The notes beneath the pieces were generated by a model. That model was not told where the DNA came from. It ran no database searches and worked only from the letters and a program-made list of their open reading frames with translations. The position numbers and the translations under genes were made by a program. Positions 7,752-16,670 of a stretch of 64,000 nucleotides of DNA are shown here, in pieces (within the stretch, counting starts at the first letter, position 1; the number at the start of each line of letters is the position of its first letter). The DNA is from Flavobacterium sp. KJJ (GTDB lineage: Bacteria; Bacteroidota; Bacteroidia; Flavobacteriales; Flavobacteriaceae), in NCBI RefSeq assembly GCF_000708595.2, contig NZ_JARP01000002.1, forward strand, positions 248,001 through 312,000. The letters are read 5' to 3'.

Positions 7752-8198
7752 ATGAAACTGCAAATACAAGAACTTACTACTATTGAAGAAATGATTTCTC
7801 AGATTGAAACCATGAGATTTCTTTATCCAAACCTATCTGTTGAAAAATACAAATCCTTTCTCTTAGACATGGTACCGCGCAACTATATTCAGATTGGAGT
7901 TTTTGAAGATGGTGTATGTTTAGGTATAACAGGGTGTTGGTCTTCTACTAAATTATGGACAGGCAAATATCTTGAAATTGATAATTTTGTTGTAAATCCC
8001 CAGCACCGCTATAAGGGAATTGGAAAATTGCTGACAGATTATATTGAGCAAAAGGCTTTAGATTTAGACTGCAGCAGTATCGTTTTAGATGCTTTTACGG
8101 CAAATTTTGCTGCTCACCGCTTTTATTACAATCAAGGTTATGGCCCAAAAGGTTTTCATTTTGTGAAGATTTTAGATGAAAACAAATTGACACAATAA
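7752..8198 (+). CDS. GNAT-family N-acetyltransferase
   Basis: A 148-residue GNAT protein. The acetyl-CoA-binding motif A is visible in VVNPQHRYKGIGKLLTDYIEQKA (the R/Q-x-x-G-x-G/A pattern appears as HRYKGIG), and it ends with the typical NFAAHRFYYNQGYGPKGFHFVK strand-helix-strand. The acceptor substrate cannot be told from sequence. In-frame starts at 7731 (TTG) and 7734 overlap a -7 box TATTTTTG (7726-7733), so I prefer the ATG at 7752. It stands alone between the repeat region and a flippase gene. Confidence 0.85.
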   Translation: MKLQIQELTTIEEMISQIETMRFLYPNLSVEKYKSFLLDMVPRNYIQIGVFEDGVCLGITGCWSSTKLWTGKYLEIDNFVVNPQHRYKGIGKLLTDYIEQKALDLDCSSIVLDAFTANFAAHRFYYNQGYGPKGFHFVKILDENKLTQ

Positions 8199-8294
8199 AA
8201 AAGAGACCTAAGTTTTTTTTATTGAACCAGCAAAAGCAATAATAAACCAAAGAATTGGTTATTTTTGTTTTACGAACTTTATTATAAAATTATT

Positions 8295-9755
8295 TTGGGA
8301 TTATATAAAAATCTATTCAAACAGACTGCGATTTATGGACTAGCAACGGTTTTACCAAGAATGCTTAGTTTTTTATTGGTCAGATTATATACAGATATCT
8401 TGCCAACCGCAGAGTACGGCGAAGTTTCGATTGTTTTGTCTTGGATGGTTTTCTTTAACGTCGTGCTTTCGTACGGAATGGAAACAGCCTTTTTTAGATT
8501 TTACAGTGCCGAAGAAGACAAGAAAAATGTAATTGCAACCTCGACAATTTCGATATTTTGGTCGTCTATTATTTTCTTATTTGCTGCTTTAATTTTTAGA
8601 AACACATTAGCAAGTCTTGCCGAAGTAGACGTACAGTATATTACATATTCGGTTTGGATTTTAGTTTTAGATGCTTTGGTTTTGGTACCTTTTTCTAAAT
8701 TAAGAGCCAATCAGAGACCCATGGTTTATGCAGCCATAAAAATTGGAAATGTCATTATCAATCTATTATTAAATGTGTTTTTCTTAATGTACCTGCCTAA
8801 ACTTGCAGCTTCAAATCCTAATTCGGTTTGGGATAATTTGTATGTTGAGAATTTCCAGATTGCCTATATTTTCATAGCAAATCTATTAGCTAGTTTAGCG
8901 ACTTTTGTGGTGCTTTCGCCAAATTACCTTTCACTCGGAAGAAAATTTGATCCAGTACTTTGGAAAAAAATGATGAAATACGGTCTGCCAATTTTGATTG
9001 CCGGACTTGCATTTGCAGTAAATGAACATTTTGATAAAATTCTTTTAGGATATCTGCTTCCTGAAAATCTTGCAAAATCTGAAGTTGGAGCTTATTCTGC
9101 TTGTTACAAACTGGGACTTTTTATGGTTTTGTTTGCAACAGCTTTTAGATTAGGAATAGAACCGTTCTTTTTCAGCCATGCTAAAAATGAAAATGCCCCT
9201 CAAACATATGCTGTTATCACAAAATATTTTGTCATTCTTGGTTCCTTAATTTTATTAGGTGTAATCGTTTTTGCAGATGTTTTGAAATTTTTGCTACTGC
9301 ATGATAAAGCCTATTGGGAAGCTATGAAAGTAGTGCCGCTAATTATTTTGGCAAACTTCTTTTTAGGAATTTACAACAACTTATCGGTTTGGTATAAATT
9401 AACAGATAAAACAAAAATTGGAGCTTACATTTCAATTGTCGGCGCCATTGTAACATTGGTTTTAAATTATCTTTTAATTCCAAAATACAGTTATTACGGT
9501 TCTGCAATTGCAACTATTTCAGCTTACGGAAGTATGATGTTAATCTCATATACTTTAGGAAACAAATATTATCCAATACCTTATGATATGAATAAAATTG
9601 GAGCTTACTTAGGAATTTCAATCGCATTTTCGGCTATTTCTTTTTACGGATTTAGAGAAAATTATTTCGTTGGAATACCGTTATTATTAGGCTTTATGTA
9701 TTTTGTTTATCATAATGAAAAAGCGACAATCAAAGGAATTATGAATAGAAAGTAA
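8295..9755 (+). CDS. Oligosaccharide/polysaccharide flippase (Wzx/MurJ-like, MOP superfamily)
   Basis: A hydrophobic protein of 486 residues with about 12-14 transmembrane helices and the N-terminal signature KQTAIYGLATVLPRMLSFLLVRLYT of polysaccharide export flippases. It probably moves an undecaprenyl-linked sugar across the inner membrane. There is no ATG near the start; the open frame begins with a TTG at 8265 that lies inside the promoter-like box TATTTTTG (8260-8267). The TTG at 8295 (giving MGLYKNLFKQTAIYG) matches the start of relatives, so it is chosen. dut follows 28 bases later, and a sugar nucleotidyltransferase after that suits a surface-glycan role. Confidence 0.85.
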   Translation: MGLYKNLFKQTAIYGLATVLPRMLSFLLVRLYTDILPTAEYGEVSIVLSWMVFFNVVLSYGMETAFFRFYSAEEDKKNVIATSTISIFWSSIIFLFAALIFRNTLASLAEVDVQYITYSVWILVLDALVLVPFSKLRANQRPMVYAAIKIGNVIINLLLNVFFLMYLPKLAASNPNSVWDNLYVENFQIAYIFIANLLASLATFVVLSPNYLSLGRKFDPVLWKKMMKYGLPILIAGLAFAVNEHFDKILLGYLLPENLAKSEVGAYSACYKLGLFMVLFATAFRLGIEPFFFSHAKNENAPQTYAVITKYFVILGSLILLGVIVFADVLKFLLLHDKAYWEAMKVVPLIILANFFLGIYNNLSVWYKLTDKTKIGAYISIVGAIVTLVLNYLLIPKYSYYGSAIATISAYGSMMLISYTLGNKYYPIPYDMNKIGAYLGISIAFSAISFYGFRENYFVGIPLLLGFMYFVYHNEKATIKGIMNRK

Positions 9756-9783
9756 TAGTACTTTTTAATCTTTAAAATAAAAA

Positions 9784-10218
9784 ATGAAAATACAAATTAT
9801 CAATAAATCACAACACGATTTACCAAATTACGAGACAATTGCTTCGGCAGGAATGGATTTACGCGCCAATTTGACTGAAGCTATAACGTTAAAACCATTA
9901 GAAAGAACCATTGTAAAAACAGGGCTTTTTATTGAATTGCCAATTGGCTACGAAGCACAGGTAAGGCCAAGAAGCGGATTGGCAGCAAAAAAAGGTGTTA
10001 CCGTTTTAAATTCTCCTGGAACTGTAGATGCTGATTACAGAGGTGAAATAGGTGTAATTTTAGTAAATTTATCAAATGAAGAATTTGTAATCGAAAACGG
10101 AGAAAGAATCGCACAATTAATTATCGCTAAACACGAAAGAGCAGAATGGATGGAAGTAGAAGTACTTTCTGAAACTTCAAGAGGCGAAGGCGGTTTTGGA
10201 AGCACTGGCGTAAAATAG
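9784..10218 (+). CDS. dut: dUTP diphosphatase (dUTPase)
   Basis: A 144-residue trimeric-type dUTPase that hydrolyses dUTP to dUMP and pyrophosphate, keeping uracil out of DNA and feeding dTMP synthesis. All five family motifs are visible in order: AGMDLRA (22-28), PRSGLA (62-67), GTVDADYRG (79-87) with the catalytic Asp, RIAQLI (108-113) and [10 protein letters not shown] (133-142), the Phe-containing tail that closes over the uracil site. Size is normal. Confidence 0.97.
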   Translation: MKIQIINKSQHDLPNYETIASAGMDLRANLTEAITLKPLERTIVKTGLFIELPIGYEAQVRPRSGLAAKKGVTVLNSPGTVDADYRGEIGVILVNLSNEEFVIENGERIAQLIIAKHERAEWMEVEVLSETSRGEGGFGSTGVK

Positions 10219-10320
10219 TTTTCAGTCTCAATTTTCAGTTTTTACTGATTTAAAATTGTACTTAAAAAGTTGAACTAACCAAACTGAAGATTTTAAATCT
10301 TCTTATATAAAATACATTAC

Positions 10321-11337
10321 ATGAAAATAATCGTTCCAATGGCGGGTCGCGGATCGAGACTTCGTCCACATACTTTAACAGTTCCAAAACCATTAATTCC
10401 GGTTGCTGGAAAATCTATAGTACATCGTTTAGTCGAAGACATTGCCAAAATATTAAAAGAACCAATAGAAGAAGTTGCTTTTATTTTAGGCGACGCCGCT
10501 TTTTTTGGAGATGATCTAGTTGAAAGTTTAGAAGAATTGGCAGGAAGTTTAGGTGCAAAAGCATCTATTTACCGCCAAGATTTGCCTTTAGGAACAGGTC
10601 ACGCTATTATGTGTGCAAAAGAATCTTTGTCAGGACCAGCTGTAATTGCTTATGCAGATACTCTAATCAGAGCTGATTTTGAATTAGATCCTGCAGCAGA
10701 TGCCGTAATTTGGGTAAAACAAGTAGAGCAGCCAGAAGCTTTTGGTGTTGTAAAATTAAATCAGAATAATGAAATCATAGAATTGGTCGAAAAACCAAAA
10801 GAGTTCGTTAGTGATTTAGCGGTTATCGGAATTTATTATTTCAAAGAAGTTGGCGATTTGAAAAAAGAACTTCAAGGCGTTTTGGATAATAATATTCAAA
10901 ATGGAGGAGAATATCAAATTAATGACGGAATAAAAGCCATGATGGCAAACGGTAAAGTCTTTAAAACTGGAAGCGTTGACGAATGGATGGATTGCGGAAA
11001 TAAAGATGTTACTGTAGAAACAAACACCAGAATGTTAGGCTTTTTGCACAACGACGGCGAACATTTAGTAGACTATGACGTAACGCTAGAGAACTCAACA
11101 ATTATTCCTCCTTGTTATATTGGAGAAAATGTAGTGTTGAAAAATGCAACCGTAGGACCAAATGTTTCACTAGGAAAAGGATGCCATGTTATTGACAGTT
11201 CAATTAAAAACAGCTTAGTTCAGACTTATTCTCAAATAAAAAATGCTAACTTAGACAATGCTATGATCGGAAATCACGTTAGTTATGATGGTAAAGGTAC
11301 GAGCATTAGTATTGGTGATTATTCAGTTGTAGAATAA
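10321..11337 (+). CDS. Sugar-phosphate nucleotidyltransferase with C-terminal beta-helix
   Basis: A 338-residue enzyme of the glucose-1-phosphate nucleotidyltransferase family. The N-terminal catalytic domain has the signature MAGRGSRLRPHTLTVPKPLIPV (G-x-G-x-R-L-x-P and the PKP lysine) and EKPKEF further on. The C-terminal part (from about residue 245) consists of left-handed beta-helix hexapeptides (TIIPPCYIGENVVLKNATVGPNV). It would make an NDP-sugar from a sugar phosphate and NTP; the exact sugar cannot be read. A small inverted repeat (GAAGATTT/AAATCTTC) lies in the 102-base gap upstream. Confidence 0.85.
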   Translation: MKIIVPMAGRGSRLRPHTLTVPKPLIPVAGKSIVHRLVEDIAKILKEPIEEVAFILGDAAFFGDDLVESLEELAGSLGAKASIYRQDLPLGTGHAIMCAKESLSGPAVIAYADTLIRADFELDPAADAVIWVKQVEQPEAFGVVKLNQNNEIIELVEKPKEFVSDLAVIGIYYFKEVGDLKKELQGVLDNNIQNGGEYQINDGIKAMMANGKVFKTGSVDEWMDCGNKDVTVETNTRMLGFLHNDGEHLVDYDVTLENSTIIPPCYIGENVVLKNATVGPNVSLGKGCHVIDSSIKNSLVQTYSQIKNANLDNAMIGNHVSYDGKGTSISIGDYSVVE

Positions 11338-11387
11338 AAATAAGTTTCGACTGATTCTTTTTGGTTTAAATATGAAATTATAAAAGA

Positions 11388-12737
11388 ATGAAAAAAAGGG
11401 TATTACTAATTTTATTTTTTGCTTTTATTGGCAATTCAGCTTCGGTTTTCGCACAGACAGAACCGGAAGATATTGCTATGGCAACCGATGAATATCAGGA
11501 CTCCTTTTATGAATCTTTAAAACAAAAAGGAATTGAGAATTACGATAAAGCTATTGTATCATTAGAGAAGTGTATCAAACTAAAACCTAATGACGCCGTT
11601 GCTTATTTTGAATTAGGGAAAAATTATTTGTCATTAAAAGAATATCAAAATGCTCAAAGTGCATTTGAAAAAGCTACGCAGTTAAATCCTAAAAACAAAT
11701 GGTATTGGCTCGGAATTTATGATGTAAGTTATGAAACTAAAAACTATCCTTTGGCGATAGAAACGATTCAAAAAATCATTCCGTTTGACGAAGAATATAA
11801 AGATGATTTGATTTCGTTATATATGATTACAAATCAATATGACAAAGCGCTTTTGACGATTAATGAAATGAATGATAAATTCGGAAAATCAGAAGATCGC
11901 GAAAGATATAAAACACAAATTTTATCTCAGGGAAAATATCAAAATGCAGAAGCTTCAGATTTAATTGAGCAGATTAAGAAGAATCCAAAAGAAGAATCGA
12001 ATTATGTTAATCTGATTTTTTTATATTCAAAATCAGAAGAAACAGATAAAGCGTTAGATGTTGCAAAACAATTGGCGAAGGAAATTCCGAATTCTGAATG
12101 GGGACAAGTAAGTTTGTTTAAAGGGTATTTAGATGCCAATCAAGCTGATAAGGCGATTAAATCGATGAATGTTATTTTGTCAAGTTCAAAAATAGATTCA
12201 AAAATTAAACATCGCACACTAAATGAGTTTTTGATTTATGTGAATAAAAATCCGCAGTATGCGCCAGATTTAGAAAAAGCGATTGCTTATTTTGATAATG
12301 ATAAAGAAGTTGATGTTGCAAAAGAAATTGGTAAATTTTATCACAGCAAAGGTCAGTTTGAAAATGCTATTAAATATTATGAAAAAGATTTAAAAGCAAA
12401 TTCAGATACAGATCGTGAAACAAACTTGCTTTTGCTTGAAGCCTATACGCAGGCAAAACAGTTTGAACCAATGACAAAAAGAGCGATGAACATGATTGAA
12501 GTTTATCCGAGCCAGCCTCAATTTTATTATTATGCAGGTTTGGGAAGCAATCAGTTAAAACAATTTAAAAACGCAAAAACCGTTTTAGAAATGGGACTCG
12601 ATTATGTTGTAGACGATAAAAAGCTCGAAGCAAATTTTAACATTCAACTAGGAGAGGCTTATAATGGGTTAGGAGATGCCAAGAAAAAAGAGGAATACTT
12701 TTTGAAGGCTAATGAGTTATTAAAACAAAAAAAGTAA
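11388..12737 (+). CDS. Secreted tetratricopeptide-repeat protein
   Basis: A 449-residue protein with a signal peptide (KRVLLILFFAFIGNSASVFAQ) and many TPR units, clearest at ENYDKAIVSLEKCIKLKPNDAVAYFELGKNYLSL and EYQNAQSAFEKATQLNPKN, and again near the C-terminus. It should be periplasmic and act as a protein-interaction scaffold. It is followed after 15 bases (with a good AAGGAG ribosome site) by a DUF4292 lipoprotein and then an EnvC-like gene, so it may belong to an envelope-assembly operon. No more exact role is visible. Confidence 0.85.
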   Translation: MKKRVLLILFFAFIGNSASVFAQTEPEDIAMATDEYQDSFYESLKQKGIENYDKAIVSLEKCIKLKPNDAVAYFELGKNYLSLKEYQNAQSAFEKATQLNPKNKWYWLGIYDVSYETKNYPLAIETIQKIIPFDEEYKDDLISLYMITNQYDKALLTINEMNDKFGKSEDRERYKTQILSQGKYQNAEASDLIEQIKKNPKEESNYVNLIFLYSKSEETDKALDVAKQLAKEIPNSEWGQVSLFKGYLDANQADKAIKSMNVILSSSKIDSKIKHRTLNEFLIYVNKNPQYAPDLEKAIAYFDNDKEVDVAKEIGKFYHSKGQFENAIKYYEKDLKANSDTDRETNLLLLEAYTQAKQFEPMTKRAMNMIEVYPSQPQFYYYAGLGSNQLKQFKNAKTVLEMGLDYVVDDKKLEANFNIQLGEAYNGLGDAKKKEEYFLKANELLKQKK

Positions 12738-12752
12738 AAGGAGAGCATTCAG

Positions 12753-13532
12753 ATGAAAAAATATATAGTTATATTAATAATGTCAGTGGTTATGATTTCT
12801 TGTAAATCAAAAGCAGTCGCTGTACAAAACAACAATAAAGCAGAAGCACCAACAAAAGAAGATAAAAAAGCGGTAGATAAACATTACGATAATAAATTAG
12901 ACTTCAAGACATTATACATAAAAGCAAGCGCTAAATATGTTGATGAAAAACAAAGTCAAAACGTTACAGCTGAAATTAGAATTGAAAAAGACAAACAGAT
13001 TTTAGTTAGTGTTCGTTTCCTTGGAATTACAATGGCAAAAGCATTGATTACGCCAACTGCGGTAAGTTATTATGAAAAAATAAACAGTACCTATTACGAA
13101 GGCGATTTTACTAGTTTAAGTAAATGGCTTGGAACAGAATTAGACTATAGTAAAGTTCAAAATTTATTAGTTGGAGAAGCATTAGATGATTTAAGAAAAG
13201 GAAAATATACACAGACTATTGTTGAAAATCTTTTTCGTTTAGAAGATGAAAAAGACGATAAACTAAAAAAGACATTTTATTTAGATTCAGATAAATATTT
13301 GTTGCAGAAAGAAGAGATTTCTCAGCCTGCTGAAAACAGATTGTTGAAGATTTCTTATGCAGACAGTAAAACTTTTGATCAAGGAATACTTCCTACAAGC
13401 ATCGAAATTAATGCAATTCAGCCAAAAGGGAAAACGGATATTAATTTAAATTACAACAATATTTCATTTAACGAAGAACTTTCTTTTCCATATAGCGTTC
13501 CTGGTGGTTATAAAAAAGTTATAATTAAGTAA
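12753..13532 (+). CDS. DUF4292-family lipoprotein
   Basis: A 259-residue lipoprotein: the signal sequence KKYIVILIMSVVMISC places the lipidated cysteine at residue 17. The mature part has the beta-rich fold of the DUF4292 family, which resembles LolA/LolB lipid-binding proteins (long runs such as YIKASAKYVDEKQSQNVTAEIRIEKDKQILVSV). This family is common in Bacteroidota and commonly lies between a TPR gene and an EnvC gene, as here. It may bind a lipid or lipoprotein in the periplasm; that is an inference from fold resemblance. Confidence 0.8.
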   Translation: MKKYIVILIMSVVMISCKSKAVAVQNNNKAEAPTKEDKKAVDKHYDNKLDFKTLYIKASAKYVDEKQSQNVTAEIRIEKDKQILVSVRFLGITMAKALITPTAVSYYEKINSTYYEGDFTSLSKWLGTELDYSKVQNLLVGEALDDLRKGKYTQTIVENLFRLEDEKDDKLKKTFYLDSDKYLLQKEEISQPAENRLLKISYADSKTFDQGILPTSIEINAIQPKGKTDINLNYNNISFNEELSFPYSVPGGYKKVIIK

Positions 13533-13555
13533 ATTTGCAAAAAGAAAACACACAC

Positions 13556-14809
13556 ATGCCAAAATTTCTCCTAAGCCTAATTTTTATATGCGCCACAACT
13601 TTTATGTGGGCACAAGATTCGCAACAAGAAAAACTGGAACAGCGAAAAGCTCAGATTCAGCAGGAAATTAGAGATAATGAAAAAATGCTGCAATCTGTAA
13701 AGAAAAAAGAAAAATCGGCTGTAAATGTTTTTTTAATTCAGGCGAATAAAATTAAGCTTAAAGAAAAACTGATCAATACTACAGCAAAGCAGGAAAAACT
13801 TTTAAGCAACGACATGTATATTAACCAAGTTCAGGTTAATAAACTGAAAAAAGAACTTACAGTATTAAAAGAAGATTATTCTAAAATGATCTTGAAATCA
13901 TACAAAAGCCGTTCTGAACAAAGTAGAGCAATGTTTATTTTGTCATCAGAGAGTTTTTTGCAAGCTTATAAAAGAGCACAATATTTAAAACAATATACAA
14001 CTTTTAGAAAAAATCAAGGTTTAGAAATTCAATCTAAATCGGCACAATTACTTGATTTTAATGCAAAATTAGACGGACAGAGACAAGTTAAGAAAAAGAT
14101 CATTGCAGAAAATCAGAAAGAAAAACAAAGCTTAGAAGTTGAAAAGAAGGAACAGCAAAAACTGGTTAACGCAATCAAAAAAGATAAAAACAAAATTATT
14201 GCTGATACAAAAAGCAAGCAGGCAGAAGCAAAAAGAATTGACAGACAAATCGATCGTTTGATTCGTGAAGCCATTGCAGAAGCAAATAGAAAAGCAGCTG
14301 CAGAAAAAGCAAAAGATAATCCTGGTTCAACAACAACGGTCACAGCAGTTTCGTCATCTAAAATTGCATTAACTCCAGAAGGTAAAATTTTGGCGGCTGA
14401 TTTTAAAGCAAACCGAGGAAAATTGCCTTGGCCGGTAGAAAAAGGATTTGTTTCGTTAAAATATGGAAATCAGCCACATCCGCTTTATCCAGATTTAACA
14501 GTTCACAATTCTGGTGTAGAAATTACGACAGAGCAAGGAGCAAATGCACGCGCAGTATTTGAAGGTGAGGTTTCGACAGTAATGGTTTTATCTCCTGTCA
14601 ATAGAGCAGTCGTTATTCAGCATGGAGATTATTTTACCGTATATCAAAATTTAAGTCAGGTATTTGTAACTAAAGGAGATAAGGTAAACATCAAACAAAG
14701 TATCGGAAAAGTGAGAACAAGCGGTGATTCTGGAAAAACAATCATTAAATTCTTGATTCTTCAAAATACAACAAACAGCGATCCTGAAGGATGGCTTCAA
14801 AACAGATAA
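13556..14809 (+). CDS. EnvC-like murein hydrolase activator with degenerate M23 domain
   Basis: A 417-residue exported protein: signal peptide (PKFLLSLIFICATTFMWAQ), long coiled coil (about residues 20-250, rich in Lys, Glu, Gln) and a C-terminal LytM/M23 domain. The zinc-binding pattern looks altered: the usual H-x-x-x-D site reads HNSGVEI, and the second His pair region reads HGDYFTVYQNL where peptidases have H-x-H. This is typical of EnvC, which activates amidases instead of cutting peptidoglycan. An in-frame TTG at 13535 precedes it, but the ATG at 13556 gives a clean signal peptide. A terminator follows. Confidence 0.87.
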   Translation: MPKFLLSLIFICATTFMWAQDSQQEKLEQRKAQIQQEIRDNEKMLQSVKKKEKSAVNVFLIQANKIKLKEKLINTTAKQEKLLSNDMYINQVQVNKLKKELTVLKEDYSKMILKSYKSRSEQSRAMFILSSESFLQAYKRAQYLKQYTTFRKNQGLEIQSKSAQLLDFNAKLDGQRQVKKKIIAENQKEKQSLEVEKKEQQKLVNAIKKDKNKIIADTKSKQAEAKRIDRQIDRLIREAIAEANRKAAAEKAKDNPGSTTTVTAVSSSKIALTPEGKILAADFKANRGKLPWPVEKGFVSLKYGNQPHPLYPDLTVHNSGVEITTEQGANARAVFEGEVSTVMVLSPVNRAVVIQHGDYFTVYQNLSQVFVTKGDKVNIKQSIGKVRTSGDSGKTIIKFLILQNTTNSDPEGWLQNR

Positions 14810-14811
14810 TC

Positions 14812-14842
14812 AAAAGGGAGCTAATTTTAGCTCCCTTTTTTA
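14812..14842 (+). terminator. Rho-independent terminator after the EnvC-like gene
   Basis: AAAAGGGAGCTAA (14812-14824) pairs with TTAGCTCCCTTTT (14827-14839), a 13-bp stem with a 2-base apex, followed by more T residues. Confidence 0.88.
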
Positions 14843-14894
14843 TTGCAATTGCAATTGTTGAATGTGAAATTGCAGCGATTGAATTTAAAAATAG

Positions 14895-14902
14895 TATTTT
14901 TG
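14895..14902 (+). promoter_or_regulatory. Candidate -7 promoter box for rbfA
   Basis: TATTTTTG ends only 4 bases before the rbfA ATG (14907). If it is used, transcription would start at or next to the start codon, giving a leaderless or nearly leaderless mRNA. A matching -33 TTTG at ideal spacing is not clear (ATTG at 14869-14872 is 22 bases upstream). Confidence 0.45.
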
Positions 14903-14906
14903 CACT

Positions 14907-15299
14907 ATGGAAACAAATAGACAGAAAAAAATAGGCGGTGTCATCCAAAAAGATTTGGTTGATATTTTGCAAGGTGAAGTGCGAAAAAACGGAATTAATA
15001 ATTTGGTAATTTCGGTATCCAAAGTTAGTGTTACTTCAGATTTATCTGTGGCAACAGTGTATTTAAGCATTTTTCCTCAAGATAAAGCGAAGGAAACATT
15101 AGAAGGTATAAAATCAAATACAACCTTAATTAAACACGATTTATCGCAGCGTGTTCGTTTGCAATTGCGTCGTGTACCAAACTTGGTATTCTTTATTGAT
15201 GACTCTCTTGATTATATCGAGAAAATTGACAACGCTTTATCAAACAGAGAAAACCCAATTGAAAACCGTGATCTTTTAGAAAAAAGAAGAAAATCATAA
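14907..15299 (+). CDS. rbfA: 30S ribosome-binding factor A (RbfA)
   Basis: A 130-residue KH-type RNA-binding protein for late 16S rRNA maturation and cold adaptation. The family pattern is visible in RQKKIGGVIQKDLVDILQGEV at the N-terminus and LRRVPNLVFFIDDSLDYIEKIDNAL near the C-terminus. It is the first gene after a terminator, has a -7 promoter box right at its start codon, and is followed after one base by a permease gene. Confidence 0.94.
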   Translation: METNRQKKIGGVIQKDLVDILQGEVRKNGINNLVISVSKVSVTSDLSVATVYLSIFPQDKAKETLEGIKSNTTLIKHDLSQRVRLQLRRVPNLVFFIDDSLDYIEKIDNALSNRENPIENRDLLEKRRKS

Positions 15300-15300
15300 A

Positions 15301-16500
15301 TTGAATTTCCCCCTTTACATAGCCAAACGTTACATTTTTAGCAGAAGTAAAAACAATGCTATAAATATCATTAATCGCATTGCCAGCATGGGAATCATTG
15401 TTGGTACGATGGCTTTGTTTGTAGTTTTATCTGTTTTTAGCGGACTAAAAGTATTCAGTCTTTCGTTTGCAAACGAAATAGATCCTGATCTAAAAATTAC
15501 CATTACATACGGAAAATCATTTTTGATTACGCCAGAACAGGAAGCTCAAATTAAAAAAATTGATGGTGTTATTTCGTATACCAAAATTATCGAAGAACGC
15601 GTTCTGTTTTTGTTCAAAGACAAGCAAAAAGTAACGTATTTAAAAGGTGTTGACCGTAATTATGCAGTAGTTAACGATATAAAAAAAAGGCTTTTTACCG
15701 GACAGTGGCTAAAACCAGATACGTATCAGGTTGTAATAGGGTACGGAATGTCTCGTGATTTTTCTTTAGGTGTTCTTGATTTTGAAAATCCGTTGCAAAT
15801 ATTTGCGCCTAAACCTGGAAAAGGCGCGATCGAAAATCCAGAGGATGCTTTTAATAAAACAGATGTTTTGCCAGTTGGAATTTATTCGATCAGCGAAGAT
15901 TTAGATTCAAAATATGTTTTTGCTGATTTAGGTTTGGCACAGGAATTATTAATGTACAAACCCAATCAGATTTCAGGAATTGAATTTAACCTGAAAGAAA
16001 ATGCAGATGAAAGTGCAATTGTAGCAAAACTAAAGCCAATCTTTCAAAATAAAATTACTTCAAAAAACAGAGCACAACTTAATGAGTCGTTGTACAAAAT
16101 GCTGAATACCGAAAATATTGCGGTTTATCTGATTTTTACTTTGGTAATTATCGTAGCACTTTTTAATTTGATTGGAGCATTAATTATGATGATTTTAGAG
16201 AAAAAAGGAAACTTGAAAACCCTTTTTAATCTCGGAACAGAAATTAGTCATCTTCGAAAAATATTTTTGCTTCAAGGCACTTTGTTAAGTGTTTTTGGAG
16301 GTTTAATCGGACTTGTTTTGGGTGTCATTTTGGTATTGCTGCAACAGCGATATGAGCTCATTATGATTACGCCAACTTTAGCTTTTCCGGTTGTTTTTAC
16401 AGTCGAAAATATACTTATTGTATTAGGAACCATTATCTCACTTGGTTTTCTGGCTTCTTTAATTGCTTGCAGCCGTGTGAGCAAAAAGCTGTTAGATTAG
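15301..16500 (+). CDS. LolC/LolE-like FtsX-family ABC permease
   Basis: A 399-residue inner-membrane protein with one N-terminal helix (IASMGIIVGTMALFVVLSVFSGLKVF), a MacB-type periplasmic domain and three C-terminal helices in an FtsX domain (residues about 275-395). It resembles the lipoprotein-releasing permeases LolC/E, which pull mature lipoproteins from the inner membrane. The ATPase partner (LolD) is not adjacent. The only sensible start is the TTG at 15301, one base after the rbfA stop; relatives also begin MNFPLYIAKRYI. Confidence 0.85.
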   Translation: MNFPLYIAKRYIFSRSKNNAINIINRIASMGIIVGTMALFVVLSVFSGLKVFSLSFANEIDPDLKITITYGKSFLITPEQEAQIKKIDGVISYTKIIEERVLFLFKDKQKVTYLKGVDRNYAVVNDIKKRLFTGQWLKPDTYQVVIGYGMSRDFSLGVLDFENPLQIFAPKPGKGAIENPEDAFNKTDVLPVGIYSISEDLDSKYVFADLGLAQELLMYKPNQISGIEFNLKENADESAIVAKLKPIFQNKITSKNRAQLNESLYKMLNTENIAVYLIFTLVIIVALFNLIGALIMMILEKKGNLKTLFNLGTEISHLRKIFLLQGTLLSVFGGLIGLVLGVILVLLQQRYELIMITPTLAFPVVFTVENILIVLGTIISLGFLASLIACSRVSKKLLD

Positions 16501-16571
16501 TATTTTTTGCTAAAAAAAATTACCTATATTTATCGTCTTAAATAGCTACAGCATATGATTGTTTCTGCCTA

Positions 16572-16640
16572 ATCCTAATTTTATTTTTTAGAATAATTAG
16601 GATACTTACGTTTTTTCTCGAGTTCAGATTATTGAATCTG
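16572..16640 (+). other. Two small hairpins in the leader of the MATE gene
   Basis: ATCCTAATT (16572-16580) pairs with AATTAGGAT (16595-16603), and CAGATT/AATCTG forms a second stem with a 4-base loop at about 16625-16640, in the 170-base gap before the exporter gene. No T-run follows. They could be leader structures; their function is unknown. Confidence 0.35.
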
Positions 16641-16670
16641 GATCAATTTTATCATTTATCCTAAAATATC

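Noticed and set aside
8195..8224. Terminator after the acetyltransferase gene
   Set aside because: Only an A/T stem can form (AATAAAAAAGA against the T-run); it is too weak to call without transcript data.
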